Positions 11,036 to 21,896 of a stretch of DNA of 64,000 nucleotides are shown piece by piece. Position numbers and translations under genes: made by a program. The stretch comes from Spirometra erinaceieuropaei (taxonomy: Eukaryota; Platyhelminthes; Cestoda; Diphyllobothriidea; Diphyllobothriidae), in the NCBI GenBank assembly GCA_902702965.1, contig CACRXP010000694.1, positions 173,828 through 237,827 on the forward strand, in the 5' to 3' direction. The notes under the pieces were generated by a model that was given only the letters and a program-made list of their open reading frames with translations, had not been told where the DNA came from and did no database searches. The first letter of the stretch is position 1, and the number at the start of each line of letters is the position of its first letter.

Positions 11036-11945
11036 AGCCCAGTCACTCGCTGGATTAGAAAGTCAACTTAGCACATTCGATTTTGCAGCCAAGCCACTCG
11101 CTGGATTAGAAAATAAAGTGGTAACAATCGGGAGATGACCCCCCCCCCAAAAAAATACTGCCAGTCAAAGCAGCCTGTCTTACGGGATAGGTGGTAATAG
11201 GGGTTTTATGGGTGGGGCCTTTGAATGCGTGGACAATACTCAAGAATAGTAAAAATTCTTTGAAACATTGCTTTTCGAGCGATAAAGTTTTACTTCATCG
11301 TTATATAGCAACAGAAAATGCGCGCAGTGAATGGAAAGGTAGATAAGCCATTCCTGGGTCTACAGCGGTCACATCTCAACCTAATCTAAGTGAAACAGGG
11401 TATTGACTGCTCGTCAAAGGAAACTGTGGTCGTATTAGACAAGAAATGTGTAGGCCTATAACCTACTCAAATGAATATAGTAGGCATTATTCCTAGGCAA
11501 ACGACATTTTTGGTGCCATCTCCCGATTTTTACCAATAAAGTAAACACATTGGGTTCGTATCTAACCCCTTTCAGGATTAGGAAGTTAGTTAAACACATA
11601 AGGTTTCGTAGCTTAGCCATTCGCTGGATTAGAAAGTAAAGTTAGCACATTCGGCTTCGTAGCCTAACCACTCGCTGCATTAGAAACCAAAATGGACACA
11701 TTCGGTTCACATCCTAGCCACACAGTAGATTAGAAAATAAGGTAAACGCATTTGCTTTCGTAGCCCAGCCACGCGCCGGATTAGGAACTAAAGTGAACAC
11801 AATTGGTTCTTAGCCTAGCCACTAGCTAGATTAGAAAGAAAAATGAGCACATTCGGTTTCGTAGCCTAGCCACTCGTTTAAATAGAAAAGAAAGTGAACT
11901 CAATCCGTTCGTAGCCTAACCACTCGTTGGATTAAATAAAAACGC
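11036..11945. repeat. 51-bp satellite array, about ten units, interrupted
   Basis: Units of the type GTAGCCTAGCCACTCGCTGG, then ATTAGAAA-TAAAGTGAACAC-ATTCGGTTTC, recur with the ATTAG landmark near 11052, 11103, 11574, 11626, 11677, 11728, 11778, 11829, 11880 and 11929, so the period is 49-53 bases. Units are diverged. The gap 11120-11534 is a later MITE insertion. Confidence 0.88.
11120..11534. mobile_element. hAT-like MITE inserted in the 51-bp satellite
   Basis: The ends are inverted repeats: GGTAACAATCGGGAGATG on the left, and the complement of GGTAAAAATCGGGAGATGG on the right. The 8 bases AATAAAGT flank both sides (11112-11119 and 11535-11542). Removing the element plus one duplicate restores a normal satellite unit. 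The interior is non-coding, with a C run and GGGGTTTTATGGGTGGGGCC, which also occurs near 57775. Confidence 0.88.
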
Positions 11946-12059
11946 GCCTGGGGAACGCACTTAGTCAAGCCACTCTATTCAATTTAATCACACCCTCCTA
12001 AACCAAATCAGTATGTCAACAGTCTTAAGTATGCATGCATGGCTGCATGTAAGGGGATC

Positions 12060-12349
12060 GGTAAGATGGGGTTTGGTAGCCCCACCTGATGGACACAATA
12101 CTGTTGGAGTTGGGGTTAAGGGTTATAGTTAGGGGTTCTGGTTAGGGTTGGGGGTTAGGACAACTATTTCTCAACCATTCAAAATACAACCGCGCATTGC
12201 CGATTGCTTTCCATTTTCCATACAACTACTTGACCTTGTCGCCTGTGCATTTCCCGGCCCACTTATAAAACCCCTATTACCGCCGGTCCCGTGTTAGAGG
12301 GGACTGGGGTTTGTTTACTTCAGGCGGGGCTACATAACCACATCCGACC
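12060..12349 (-). mobile_element. GTAGCCCC-type hAT-like MITE, reverse copy
   Basis: Inverted ends GGTAAGATGGGG...GGTAGCCCCACCTGA and TCAGGCGGGGCTAC...CATCCGACC enclose a degenerate TTAGGG-like tract (about 12105-12165). Same family as 21897-22245. The flanks (AGGGGATC left; AGAGGATC two or three bases beyond the right end) suggest but do not prove a target duplication. Confidence 0.75.
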
Positions 12350-12389
12350 TTAAGAGGATCTTACGGGAATGAACGGTCAGATCCTAATA

Positions 12390-12719
12390 TCTGGTTTAAC
12401 CACGTCCTCCACTCACTAAAAACAGGTTGTGTATTAGTCTGGGTCCACACCTCTGGCTTTTATGGGCCGATTACGTAACCTGCATGATCCCCGTGGAGAG
12501 CGAATGTAAAGGCGATCACAGAGGGAGGTCAGTACGGAGTCGGCATCACTCGTAATGCTAAAAAGGTATGAAAGCCTGTGCTATGCCAATATCAGCAAAC
12601 CGTGGCCCTCGCAGCCTGGTATGCACCGGCAGTCCCCTGACACCTGGTTCCCTGCCGGAAGATGCGCGTGCGCTCCCGCTGGGTGGTGGACATCGCTACC
12701 CAGTCATCATCCTCGTCCT
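12390..12719. other. Unannotated stretch
   Basis: No gene, RNA or repeat that I can name. It starts after a 19-bp direct repeat (12371-12389) whose partner is at 10728-10746. Confidence 0.4.
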
Positions 12720-13030
12720 TCTGACCCCTATTGTTGGTAAAAAACCTGGTCATTTGCTGTATGGACCAGGGGGTGTGGGAGGGAACGCCAAGGTGCGGGC
12801 CCGACCGTGCCATCCACCTGCGCCCCCTCCCGATTCTGGTCTTTTTGACTCTATCTTAACACCGGACCCAAGTGGGAAGTGGGGAAGAGAGAGTGCGGTA
12901 GGTGCTGCGCAAGTCTGCTATCATGATAGACTAATTTACGCGCGAGTCACCATGCCTGCTGCACCATGCCGCGTAGCACACGGTGGGCATCGTCGGACTC
13001 GACGGTCGGACTGTCGCAGTTACTGACTTG
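12720..13030 (+). repeat. GC-rich dispersed repeat
   Basis: It shares blocks such as TTTTTGACTCTATCTTAACACC, CATCCACCTGCGCCC and the closing GTCGGACTCGACGGTCGGACTGTCG-like segment with 24475-24680 (+), 46140-46410 (+) and, inverted, 38230-38430. Open reading frames through it are incidental to its high GC content. Confidence 0.6.
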
Positions 13031-15290
13031 AAAGCAGGAAACTATGAAGTCCATCTTCTATCCATGCTGTTTCAAAAAAAATCAGTGACAACGCTCAGCT
13101 ACCGGTTAAGTTCGTTTCCTAAGGAGCATAGATGCGGAGGTGTGTTCTTGAGCGGACGGCACTGTTACATCAAAAGCACGAGCCGCACACGAGACAATGA
13201 CCATTATGACCCGTCAGCCACGACGTCTGGTTTCATTTGGTGTCCACCTGACACCATCCTACCACCGATACACCCTTTGGGAGACGACAGTGAGCATGGC
13301 CGATATCATGGAACCTTTATTCATTATAGTAAATCGGCCGCTCTATTCAGCCCTTGGATAGTTGGGGACCGCAAAGTTACCAAGTGACGGGATAATTCAG
13401 TCCCCGGGTCAGATGACCCGATCACAATGTTTCCCTTTTGCCATGCTGTTGTGGCAACTATAATCACTGGAAATGATGAGCCAGCGGACCCTAGCTCACT
13501 GAGGCTGAATTATCGGCGTGTGTACGGCGCGCGTAGATGTCGGCTTCTTTGCGTCGCGCCGGCCACGACGACTACCTTGTTCCACCTATCTTGTCAGTAA
13601 GGGCTCGGGGGTGCAAGAAGAGATGTTTGGACAGAAGACCCTAAATCTTACTAACCTGTCACCCAAATAACTCCGACTGCCTCAAGGACCATACACTTCT
13701 CAAGTCATATGACGAAAAGTTGCATATGAACATCACAGCCGGACTGTGTTGAGTCAGTCCGTTTTAACGATGAAAGGCTGTTGACATTAGTTCAAATCGC
13801 TAGGCGCTCGGGCGTTTGGACAGCACCGTTTACGTTCCGAAGGAAGAGGTTAAAAGGCTACCCCAACACACTATTTAGATATGTCATCGACAGCTGACCA
13901 CAACTGCCGAGTGCCCATCTACCGTCGAAGCATTCAAACTGTGAAGGTTTCTTATCGTCCACTGTCTAACTTTACTCACTCCGGCAGACAGAAATGTGCG
14001 TTAAATTTTGGCTAGCCCAAAGACCGAGTAATCAGAGAGGATTACTACTTGGATGGCCTGTGGACTCACTTGATTCAAGGTAGACATTGTTGCCTTCTGC
14101 GGGCCTTGCTTTCCAGATGGAAGCTAAATGAGTGACATTGAGATTTGGCATATTTCCTTCTGCAGCAAGCGTTGGATGAAGGGTTATAAAAAAGTCAACC
14201 GGCCTGCCGGCAAGAACAAACTCGCGAGAAAGCTTGCTGTCGTGTTTCAAAGAAACAAGAATTGCCTCACCACCGTCGGATTACCACTTCCTAGTGGAAT
14301 ATCGTCACACCGGTGGCAATGGGTGCCAAAGTACGAGACAGTGTCTGTTAGCGCCTATTCTCTCTGTGTTTATATCAGAGACAGACGAACTCGTCGTGTT
14401 TGTCTACTCTTTCTACTGCCAAAAAGGAACCACATCACCTTCTGTTGAAGAAATATTCAAATCTGGTCTTTCGATTTTAAACATCGATTCCAAGCTCAAG
14501 CGTTTAGTAAAGACGACAGACTGTTGCGACGTGCCGGAAGAAACAAGGATAAACGACCTCGAATGCCTTTTTACCGTCATTTCCTCATTTCTGAAATAAA
14601 ACTAGTCGGATACGGAAACATGGACCCTCCGTGAAATTATCCAAAACTACTTGGACAGTGTTTGCTGGCTACGCTGGAGGCGGCTGCAATCAGGCTACGC
14701 GAACCAGTCCTATGCGCACAGAAGAACTTCATGCAGGTCCCTCAGGTGCCATGGTTCAAAGCCACCAGGCCAGCCACCTGCATGTAATTACCTTCCCCGG
14801 CACCCACCTTCTTCCTGACGCTGACTGGAAATTTGATGTTTCACTCCCCCAAATCCCCAGCAACGGCATAATTATCTAGCCGCCTGTATATGTTTGCTCA
14901 TTGTTCCAATAGCCATTGAAGTACACAGCCTCACTCAGGTAATCTTCTCTAGCCGGAAACGCATTCCAGAGTTTCAGCAAACGTCTGATGAGAAATGTCA
15001 CCTACTATATACGCATGCCAAGAAAACCGGTTAGCCTACAGCGATCGGACACTTAAGTACTCCCCGCACACTTAAATCATAGCTCTTCTTGCCCTAATCT
15101 TAACTCGCTTTGGAATTTTGCGAAAGGCTACTTTGTCCTGCAGTCCCCCCCCCCCCCAAAAAAAGGCACCAAGTTTAGCAATGTAGGAGAAATCTCCTGA
15201 CTCTTTCCACTTAATCACTTGACTATGAATTTTGGTCAACGGCTTCTGACAGAGATGCAGCACGATTACGTTAAGATCCCAGGTCCAACA
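13031..15290. other. Intergenic, unassigned open frames only
   Basis: Open frames of 120-134 codons occur at 12983-13387 and 14234-14599 (+), but I recognise no family in either and neither shows clear splice or start context. A C/A homopolymer junction lies near 15147-15170. Confidence 0.35.
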
Positions 15291-15296
15291 AACTTC

Positions 15297-15763
15297 ATTC
15301 AGTCAGGAATGGGCGCACACCGATCTATTGGCTTCACGAAACAAACAAGCTCCGCATCGGTGGCAAAGGTCACGAACAGGCAACCAATTACCAGGCCGAA
15401 GTCGGCCAAGTCATAATAGCAGCGAGGAGGGACGACAGAGAATGCGGGTAGATTGATACAGTACTGTTTTGGGCTTATTGTGCCTTCATTCAGCCAATCA
15501 TAACCCTGACCATCAGCAGCTGGGACGAGAAACACAAACATGCGCACAGACGCAGCTGGCGCAGTTGGTCCACCACTGGGGTCTACCAGATGGGTCATAA
15601 GCACTTCATCGAACCGAAGCCAATAGATCGGTGTGCGCCCATTCCTGATTGAATAAATACCCGATCTGCAACGACAGAGAATGACAGGTGGCGAGGCATT
15701 GATGAACTTCGGTTCGATTAAGTGCCTATGACCCATCTGGTAGACCCCAGTGATGGACCGAGG
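15297..15763. repeat. Nested inverted duplication
   Basis: 15297-15333 (GAATGGGCGCACACCGATCT and flanks) recurs inverted at 15614-15655. A second pair, 15567-15621 and 15703-15763 (CTACCAGATGGGTCATA and flanks), is also inverted. A diverged relative of the segment is at 60160-60480. The 158-codon frame on the - strand here spans the palindromes and is not recognised. Confidence 0.7.
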
Positions 15764-16008
15764 TCTTCTTGCCAACGCATGCCTACACTCAAGCCATTAC
15801 ACTCGACACAGTTTGACAGCTTCGTCTTCTGAACAAAGACACTGAACGGAGCCCAAATCATCCTCACCGACAGACGCGCGCGAACCCATAGTCGCCCGCG
15901 TGTCAAGGGTTCGGGTCGCCGCTGGGCTTCTCTACAGAAAACACCACTTCTGTTGGTATCTTTCCCCTTGAAAAAGGAGACACGATCGCTGGGACAAGAG
16001 CTTTATTA

Positions 16009-16050
16009 GCCTGGCGTTTCGGATTCCTGGTCGAACCCATCATCAGAGAC
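16009..16050 (-). ncRNA. Hammerhead-ribozyme-like motif with altered cleavage triplet
   Basis: On the - strand: GTCT, core CTGATGA, an extra T, a 6-bp stem GGGTTC/GAATCC with loop GACCAG, GAAAC, then GCC-AGGC. GTCT and AGGC can pair as stem I. The triplet expected to be GTC is GCC, so cleavage is probably impaired. It lies about 250 bases 3' of a Penelope endonuclease remnant, as in the other copies. Confidence 0.55.
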
Positions 16051-16297
16051 AGCAGCGGATACGGGTGATTCATGCACAACAGGCTGCAGTATTTATAGGG
16101 CGTAGTCGCCATGCTACCGCATACCTATGAACATTAACGGCTCCCCCCTTCATCCGGGATCGTCGCCCTTGGTGTGCTAATTGTTTGATGGCCGACATTC
16201 GCGTCGTTAATTGCTGAAATTTCATCACGTGCGTTGGATGTTGGTGGGATGATTGCTCGACCATCTGACGCACCGACCCTGGTGTTGGGAAAAGTGT

Positions 16298-16616
16298 TCA
16301 CCTGTGTGCTCCCGAGTGGCTAATTAGTCCGCCTAGGCGAAGTCTCAGTACAGAGTATGGAAGGGGAAGTTCATTGCACCTGTTAATGGACCGGGGGCCA
16401 GTAAACTTTGATTCAAGTAGTTCCCGGCTCACTCGGTTGTCACCTCTTACGAGAATTTCAGTCTCGTCGAATTTGAATGTGTGGCCGGATCTCGTCAAGT
16501 GAACTGCAACTTGAGAGCTGGCATCACTTCTCCGCACCGCTGCAGCGTGTTCGGCCATTCTCGTTCGGAGCTGACTTCCGGTTTCTCCGACGTAGTTGCT
16601 TTGTCCGCAACTGCAC
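16298..16616 (-). pseudogene. Penelope-type GIY-YIG endonuclease fragment
   Basis: The frame begins SCGQSNYVGETGSQLRTRMA and continues EHAAAVRRSDASSQVAVHL, then SGHTFKFDETEILVRG and RELLES, followed by PRSINRCNELPLPYSVLR. This is the C-terminal endonuclease of a Penelope-like element with the usual EAW ending changed to ESK. It is cut off at 16616, where an inverted terminal segment of the element (GCGATCGTGTCTCCTTCTTC, + strand) begins; no reverse transcriptase is present. Confidence 0.85.
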
Positions 16617-17185
16617 CAGCGATCGTGTCTCCTTCTTCAAGACTACTTCCTGAGACTCGTCTCTTCGCTTCTATTGTCTTTCTCCTTCTCTTCTAAAACT
16701 GGAGTAGGTCGTGGTTGGTCGTGGCGCAATGAGTACGCGCAGTACTTAGACACTACAACCACGCCCTTCATATTCAGCGCGGAGACTTTACCTGGGCAGA
16801 GTAATTGGCCCCGCTGAGAGCTTGCGGATAGACACAGTTTCCAATACTAGTATCAGCCGGCCAAATGACCGAGTGACCGTCACGAAAATAATCAACGGTG
16901 ATGAGATTACAATTCAGTATGCGAAGGAGTAAGCAGACACTGCGCAAAATACGACCTTCGGTGATGAGTGCGGGAGTTGTTTTGTGCCGGCATGGCAACT
17001 GCCTTCTACAAATGCAACTGCATCCCGTCTGCGTTCACCACCGTATGTGCAACGGTTTCTGAGGTTGCGTTCCAATGAGAAGTCGATACAGAAGGCGAAT
17101 AAATGTGCTTAGATTGACTAAGTTGACAGATCTGGGTTGGTAATTTGAAGAACAAGATGGGCTCAACGAACAGGTATCTTGGAGT

Positions 17186-17230
17186 GTTGACGTTTTGGAG
17201 AGCTTGATCGGCCCACCATTGTCAAAGCGT
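17186..17230 (-). ncRNA. Hammerhead-like motif with degenerate core
   Basis: On the - strand: TTGACAATGG, an imperfect stem, CCAAAACGTC. Position and architecture match the hammerhead-like copies, but TTGACAA replaces CTGATGA; the copy at 35787 shares exactly this change. Confidence 0.4.
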
Positions 17231-17282
17231 AAAATGCACTTAGTCGAACTGAAATAGAAGCGCCATGCCACGCTGGTCGGCC

Positions 17283-17789
17283 TCATTCTGATCGATTTTC
17301 CTCTTCTCTCTCTACCTCGGCTTGGTGGGCTCTTTGGCTGTGTGCGCTATGAGTCACCACCTCGTAGGGGGGAGGTTGTCGAGCCTCAGTTGAGGTTGGT
17401 TGGTCTGGCGGCTTTTTTCCTTTCTCGTCGAGTGAACTTGTCGTCGGCCTTCTTAAGTTCTGTGTGGTCGTCTGCTCCTGAGCTATGTGACCTTTATGAC
17501 GCAAGACTTTGTAAGCTGCAGTATGGTCTAGAGGCCTATCGGTGGAGTTGGTGTCTGAGTATCACGCCTCAACTGTTAGTCGTTCTACCTTTGAGTCGTC
17601 GCGGCTTAAGATAGTAGTTCCCTGAAAATCGAAAGTATCATCAGTCTCTCCAACGTGCGTTGCAATTTGAGATTTGACGTCTAGCCACTGAATTGCCGAT
17701 TTATGATCTTGTAGACGGGACTGCAATTTCCGCCCGGTTTCCCCAACGCACTTGCAGCCCCTATCATCGCAATTTATTTTGTAGGCAAC
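17283..17789 (-). pseudogene. Penelope endonuclease 3' end with a single internal stop
   Basis: One frame runs from VAYKINCDDRGCKCVGETG through RKLQSRLQDHKSAIQWLDVK, SQIATHVGETDDTFDFQ and KVERLTVEA, then a TGA at the position of the conserved Trp of EAW (17562-17564). It continues YSDTNSTDRPLDHTAAY, KVLRHKGHIAQEQ and a hydrophilic tail to a stop at 17283. Apart from that one nonsense codon it is open for 507 bases, so it is one of the better-preserved copies. It belongs to a different subfamily from 16298-16616 (DCK-type rather than CSC). Confidence 0.85.
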
Positions 17790-19520
17790 TGCTGAGGTCT
17801 TTAGGTTGTATTAAACGACACCGAATTTTTGCCTGGATTCAATGGGCTATGGACGGATCAATGTCTTCTTCCAGCTGATGTAATGTTGTGGAATGATTCC
17901 GATACCGCGTTCTATGGTCAGATATTTCGTCAGAACTTCCAGGAAATCGAGACTGCTGACTGTTTGGTAATGGTAAGAACTCAATAAACTTATACAAACC
18001 TCGAAATGCACTCAATTTGGCAACCTCCTTCCTTCTTTGTGTAAGTTAAAGCGACGATCAGAGGATCCGTTCAGAAAATCCGGGGGGACCGCTGGTTCAA
18101 ACCCATCTTGAAGCCCCGTTTTCTGACTCTGTCGATTTTAGAACTGTCTCCATCAAGTGATGTTTCGCGACTGTTGCGGGCTGATATTACGAACTGCGAA
18201 TCACACGGATATCATCAGTTCTGTTAGAAAACGGTAGGATTCCATGTGCGCTGGATTATCTTCACAATGGCCTTTACGATTTAGAAGAGTAAGAAATATT
18301 TTGGATGCTCTGTCTTCGGATTTATAAATAACTGCTGGTTAACGCACTTGATACCATAGATACATCTTAGGTAACCGTTTAGGATGTTTCAATTCATGTC
18401 TGCATGAGTTAGTCCCTGAGAAAGGCGATTTTGCAAAGCTCTTAGATTATGGTTGGGGGTTTCTGCCGCCCGACCCTTCATTGCACGTTGTCTTTCAATG
18501 TGAGTCTGTTTACAACTATGTTTTAAAGTCATACCCAAATCGGTAACGGTTGAAGTTGAGTTGGTTCTGGATGCGCTACCTCCTTACAATGTTTTCAATT
18601 CCGTGTAGAATTCCCGACATCTGGCGTGCTCTATCGCCAGAGTGGCATATCGGTAGCAGTTTCGTCCCACGAACAGCTGACTTCCGAAGCATTCTTATAT
18701 GATTGATCGAATCGCATCCATTATATGCTGCCAAAAACGAATGAGGTGGTGAAACGCTAAGATGAACGTATCGCATGAGCTAAAAATCAACGTTGCATGT
18801 GATTGCTTTCGGGTTTTTAGTAATTTCCTTTTCCTCTCGAGTTTTTGTTAGGTTGGTAATTTGACCCGGGTTTCGTGAGTTATGCGCTTTACTTTCAAAA
18901 GGAATCTCAAGTTATCATAAAAAAACTTCCTGTGGAGAATACGTAACCAGGTTCATTCTCCACTTGGTTTTTTTCGAGTTCCATATAGTGAGGTGGCGAA
19001 ATTTGTCACATTAGTGTGCTTCCTCCATATCTTTCAACGAAGGGCTGGTGCAGACGTTTTTTTTCCTCAGCGTCGCCAAATTCCGATGGAATAAGACATT
19101 GTATTTTGTTTCAAAACATGTATTGCTTTTGGAAGCGAAAATTTACCTTCCTTCATCTCTTAGATTTGGTATGCCATGAGTTAAATACCTTTATTAGTCA
19201 AAATGGTACTAAAGATCAGATAGGAATAAGACACTGTTCTCATTTTTATCCCTGTCTGGGATCGAGTCGTCAACCTTAGCAACTGTATGGCCCTTAGCGA
19301 GTTCTTGCGATTTTAATGATGACAGAAACGCTTAGAAACTGATAGGCGGCCTCAAGGACATCGCAAGGTCGAACATGCACGTGCATAATATTCAAACAAG
19401 TTTAGTATTGATTACTTCTACGGCCGTCCCTGGACAGTCGTCATCCGCGACGCTAGCTGTCACTGGATAATGTATTTCACGAGCCACTAAACCGTCCTCT
19501 TCTAAGACAAAGCCTCAACC
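17790..19520. other. Upstream flank of the kinase gene
   Basis: No named repeat or gene seen. It includes the putative promoter of the 19521 gene, but I cannot point to a convincing TATA or initiator. Confidence 0.4.
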
Positions 19521-20558
19521 ATGCCCATCGGTCAGGAACAATTGGAGAAAATCTATGCAGCGAAGGAGAAGGAGTTCTTCGAAAGGTTTAATGCCAACCC
19601 GAAGAACACAGCTACGTGGGATGATTTTCAACGCATTCGAACACTCGGTAGGGGCGCTTTTGGACGCGTCTTGCTGGTGAAATACCGAAATCAGGAGGAA
19701 TACTATGCCATGAAAGTCCTCTCAAAAGTGGAAATTGTCAAGAGCCGACAGGTTGAAAATGCAATTATGGAAAAGCGAATTCTCGCTGCCTGTAACATTC
19801 ACCTGATCCTTCGACTGGCCTTCAGCTTTAAAGACAACAGCTACCTCTATATGGTTACCGAGTTTGTAGTGGGTGGTGAGATGTTCACATTGTTGCGGAA
19901 TATGCGCAGATTTCCGGAAAATATGGTTAAATTCTACGGCGCACAAGTTGTTCTCGCTTTTGAGTACCTCCATCGCCTCACGATCGCCTACAGGGACCTC
20001 AAACCCGAAAATCTGCTAATTACAGGTGAGGGTTTTCTGAAAGTTGCTGACCTGGGTTTTGCAAAACTGATTCCGAAGGATAAACGCACATGGACTTTGT
20101 GCGGAACACCCGACTATATGGCGCCTGAAATCATCATGAACAAAGGTTATAGCTATTCCGTGGACTGGTGGGCATTCGGTGTTTTGATGTATGAGATGAC
20201 TACCGGTTTTCCGCCGTTTATGCACCAAGATCAAATGAAGACATTTGAGCACATCATATCGGGAAAAGTAAAATTTACCAACCAATTTGGTCCGGAAATC
20301 AAGGACTTAATCAAGAACCTCATCCAGGTTGACCTCAGTCGCAGGTTTGGCAACCTCAAGAATGGCATAATGGACATCAAGGATCATAAGTACTTTGCTG
20401 ATATTGACTTCCTCGCCATTTATAACAAAGAAGTCAAAGTCCCCTACAAACCCAATTGTAAAGGTCCCGGTGACACAAGCAACTTTGAGAAATGGGAAGA
20501 GGAGACCTTGAAGGTTGCCGATAGGCCAAAGTTCAAGACCGAATTCGAGGCATTTTAG
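19521..20558 (+). CDS. PKA catalytic subunit-like kinase, intronless
   Basis: A 345-residue Ser/Thr kinase collinear with cAMP-dependent protein kinase catalytic subunits (about 350 residues). Glycine loop GRGAFG 43-48, ATP Lys65 (YAMK), Glu84, catalytic YRDLKPEN 157-164, activation-loop RTWTLCGTP with Thr192, APE 201-203, DWW 215-217, C-terminal hydrophobic FEAF 342-345. Oddities: DFG is DLG (177-179), the gatekeeper is Thr113 where PKA has Met, and the N-terminus lacks the MGN myristoylation site. The start is fixed by an in-frame TAA at 19503-19505, with A at -3. The lack of introns suggests a retrogene. The full open frame and conserved motifs argue that it is, or recently was, functional. 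An AGC relative other than PKA is less likely given the PKA-type tail. Confidence 0.93.
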   Translation: MPIGQEQLEKIYAAKEKEFFERFNANPKNTATWDDFQRIRTLGRGAFGRVLLVKYRNQEEYYAMKVLSKVEIVKSRQVENAIMEKRILAACNIHLILRLAFSFKDNSYLYMVTEFVVGGEMFTLLRNMRRFPENMVKFYGAQVVLAFEYLHRLTIAYRDLKPENLLITGEGFLKVADLGFAKLIPKDKRTWTLCGTPDYMAPEIIMNKGYSYSVDWWAFGVLMYEMTTGFPPFMHQDQMKTFEHIISGKVKFTNQFGPEIKDLIKNLIQVDLSRRFGNLKNGIMDIKDHKYFADIDFLAIYNKEVKVPYKPNCKGPGDTSNFEKWEEETLKVADRPKFKTEFEAF

Positions 20559-21896
20559 TAATATTCCAAGAGCCCGCACGAATTTATTCGGATTTCAAGA
20601 TCCAAAGACTTGCCAAGTGCGGTATCACCCAAATTGGACACCCCAACTTCCTTTCATTAGAATCCGTTCCATGAATTTCCTTTCCTTCCCCTATTTTTTG
20701 CGATGCAACTTCTTATTTGCTAGCAATGTCTATTGCTTTATATTTTTGTGTATTGCAGTCGGACAAAGTAAAATATAATTTCTTGAATTTACCATAACTA
20801 CCTTAATTTGATGCAAAGAACTCTGAGGTGGAATTCGTGCGCCGGTAGATGTGTATAAAGGTCGTACGTAGACAGCATGTTGTATCTAGTCCTGTCCCCT
20901 ACGGACTGTAGATGTCAAGGTCAGAGCCACCATCCAGCGTCCGAGCAGCGGTTCGTTGAGGCAGACACGTTGGTGTCGACAGCGTCCGGGAAATAAACGC
21001 GCTAGTACTGCCCAGTACAGTTCGAACTTCAAAAGAGATCGACTGGAGATACAGCTTTGCTTTTTTTCCTGCCAAGACAGTTCCGACATCCGTCCTTGAA
21101 GTCAGTTTCATAATCCCGAGTACTCAGACTCGCTCCTGACAGTATGGCTTCGGACTGAGGACCGCTCTCGTCTTAGAGCCGTGGGCCCTGCTTCTGACGA
21201 GGAGCGACGAGGCCTTCGGTTAGATACGGATAACTACGGTTAGATGTGGCCATTAGTGGAAGACGGAAGTATAGAGGGTTGCACTACTGCATCCTAGAAC
21301 TGTGCATTCGCTTGCAGGCCAAGCACACAAACATCCGATTCAGAGCTACTCTAGATCGCTTGTGGGCTTTCACCGACGATCCAATAATACGCTTCTAGTA
21401 GGCAGTCAACCACGGTCATCGTCCTACCGGCATCCTGAATTACCACCTCGAACACAAGCATTCGCGATCCCATCATTCCTCGTCAAGTCAGTGAGTAGAC
21501 GCCTGATGTGCACTTCCTGACTGACCTGTATTTCACCTGTAGCAAGCGAAGAGGATCACTGTCTCGGGGGTGCAATGTTGGCCTGTACGTGAATCCCGTA
21601 TGGACTTATGAAGAAATGTGCACCATTGGTCTCACTCCCCCCCTCTCATGTTCATCAAGTTTCGGCGGAAGCACAAATTCAAGACGACTGGGAGTAGGCG
21701 TGTGTGCCGCAACCGTCGATAAAGGGTCAGCGTTTACGTGTGGGTCTCCGCCTTGCTGGTCTCGTATTGAGATTTAGCACCGCTGGAGTGAGGACAAGGT
21801 CGTGTGCGGCGCGCGTAGACGGACTGGTTGGTGTTGTTGGTCATTGCGCTCGATCTCATCACTGGTTGATTGGGGGGCTCGGACAGTCAATTAGTG
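20559..21896. other. 3' flank of the kinase gene
   Basis: AT-rich 3' flank with no clear AATAAA and no poly(A) tract of a recent retrocopy, then unassigned sequence. No gene recognised. Confidence 0.4.

Larger units (their letters stand above)
15905..16720 (-). mobile_element. 5'-truncated Penelope-like element, 3' end
   Basis: It contains the endonuclease remnant (16298-16616), the hammerhead-like motif (16009-16050), the element-specific GCGATCGTGTCTCC segment downstream of the motif, and an inverted copy of that segment with CTTCCTGAGACTCGTCTC at 16617-16680. The inverted piece at the 5' side resembles the arrangement at 4404-5343. Outer limits are approximate. Confidence 0.7.

Noticed and set aside
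11036..11945. CRISPR-like array
   Set aside because: Contiguous diverged 51-bp tandem units without spacers in a eukaryotic genome: a satellite.
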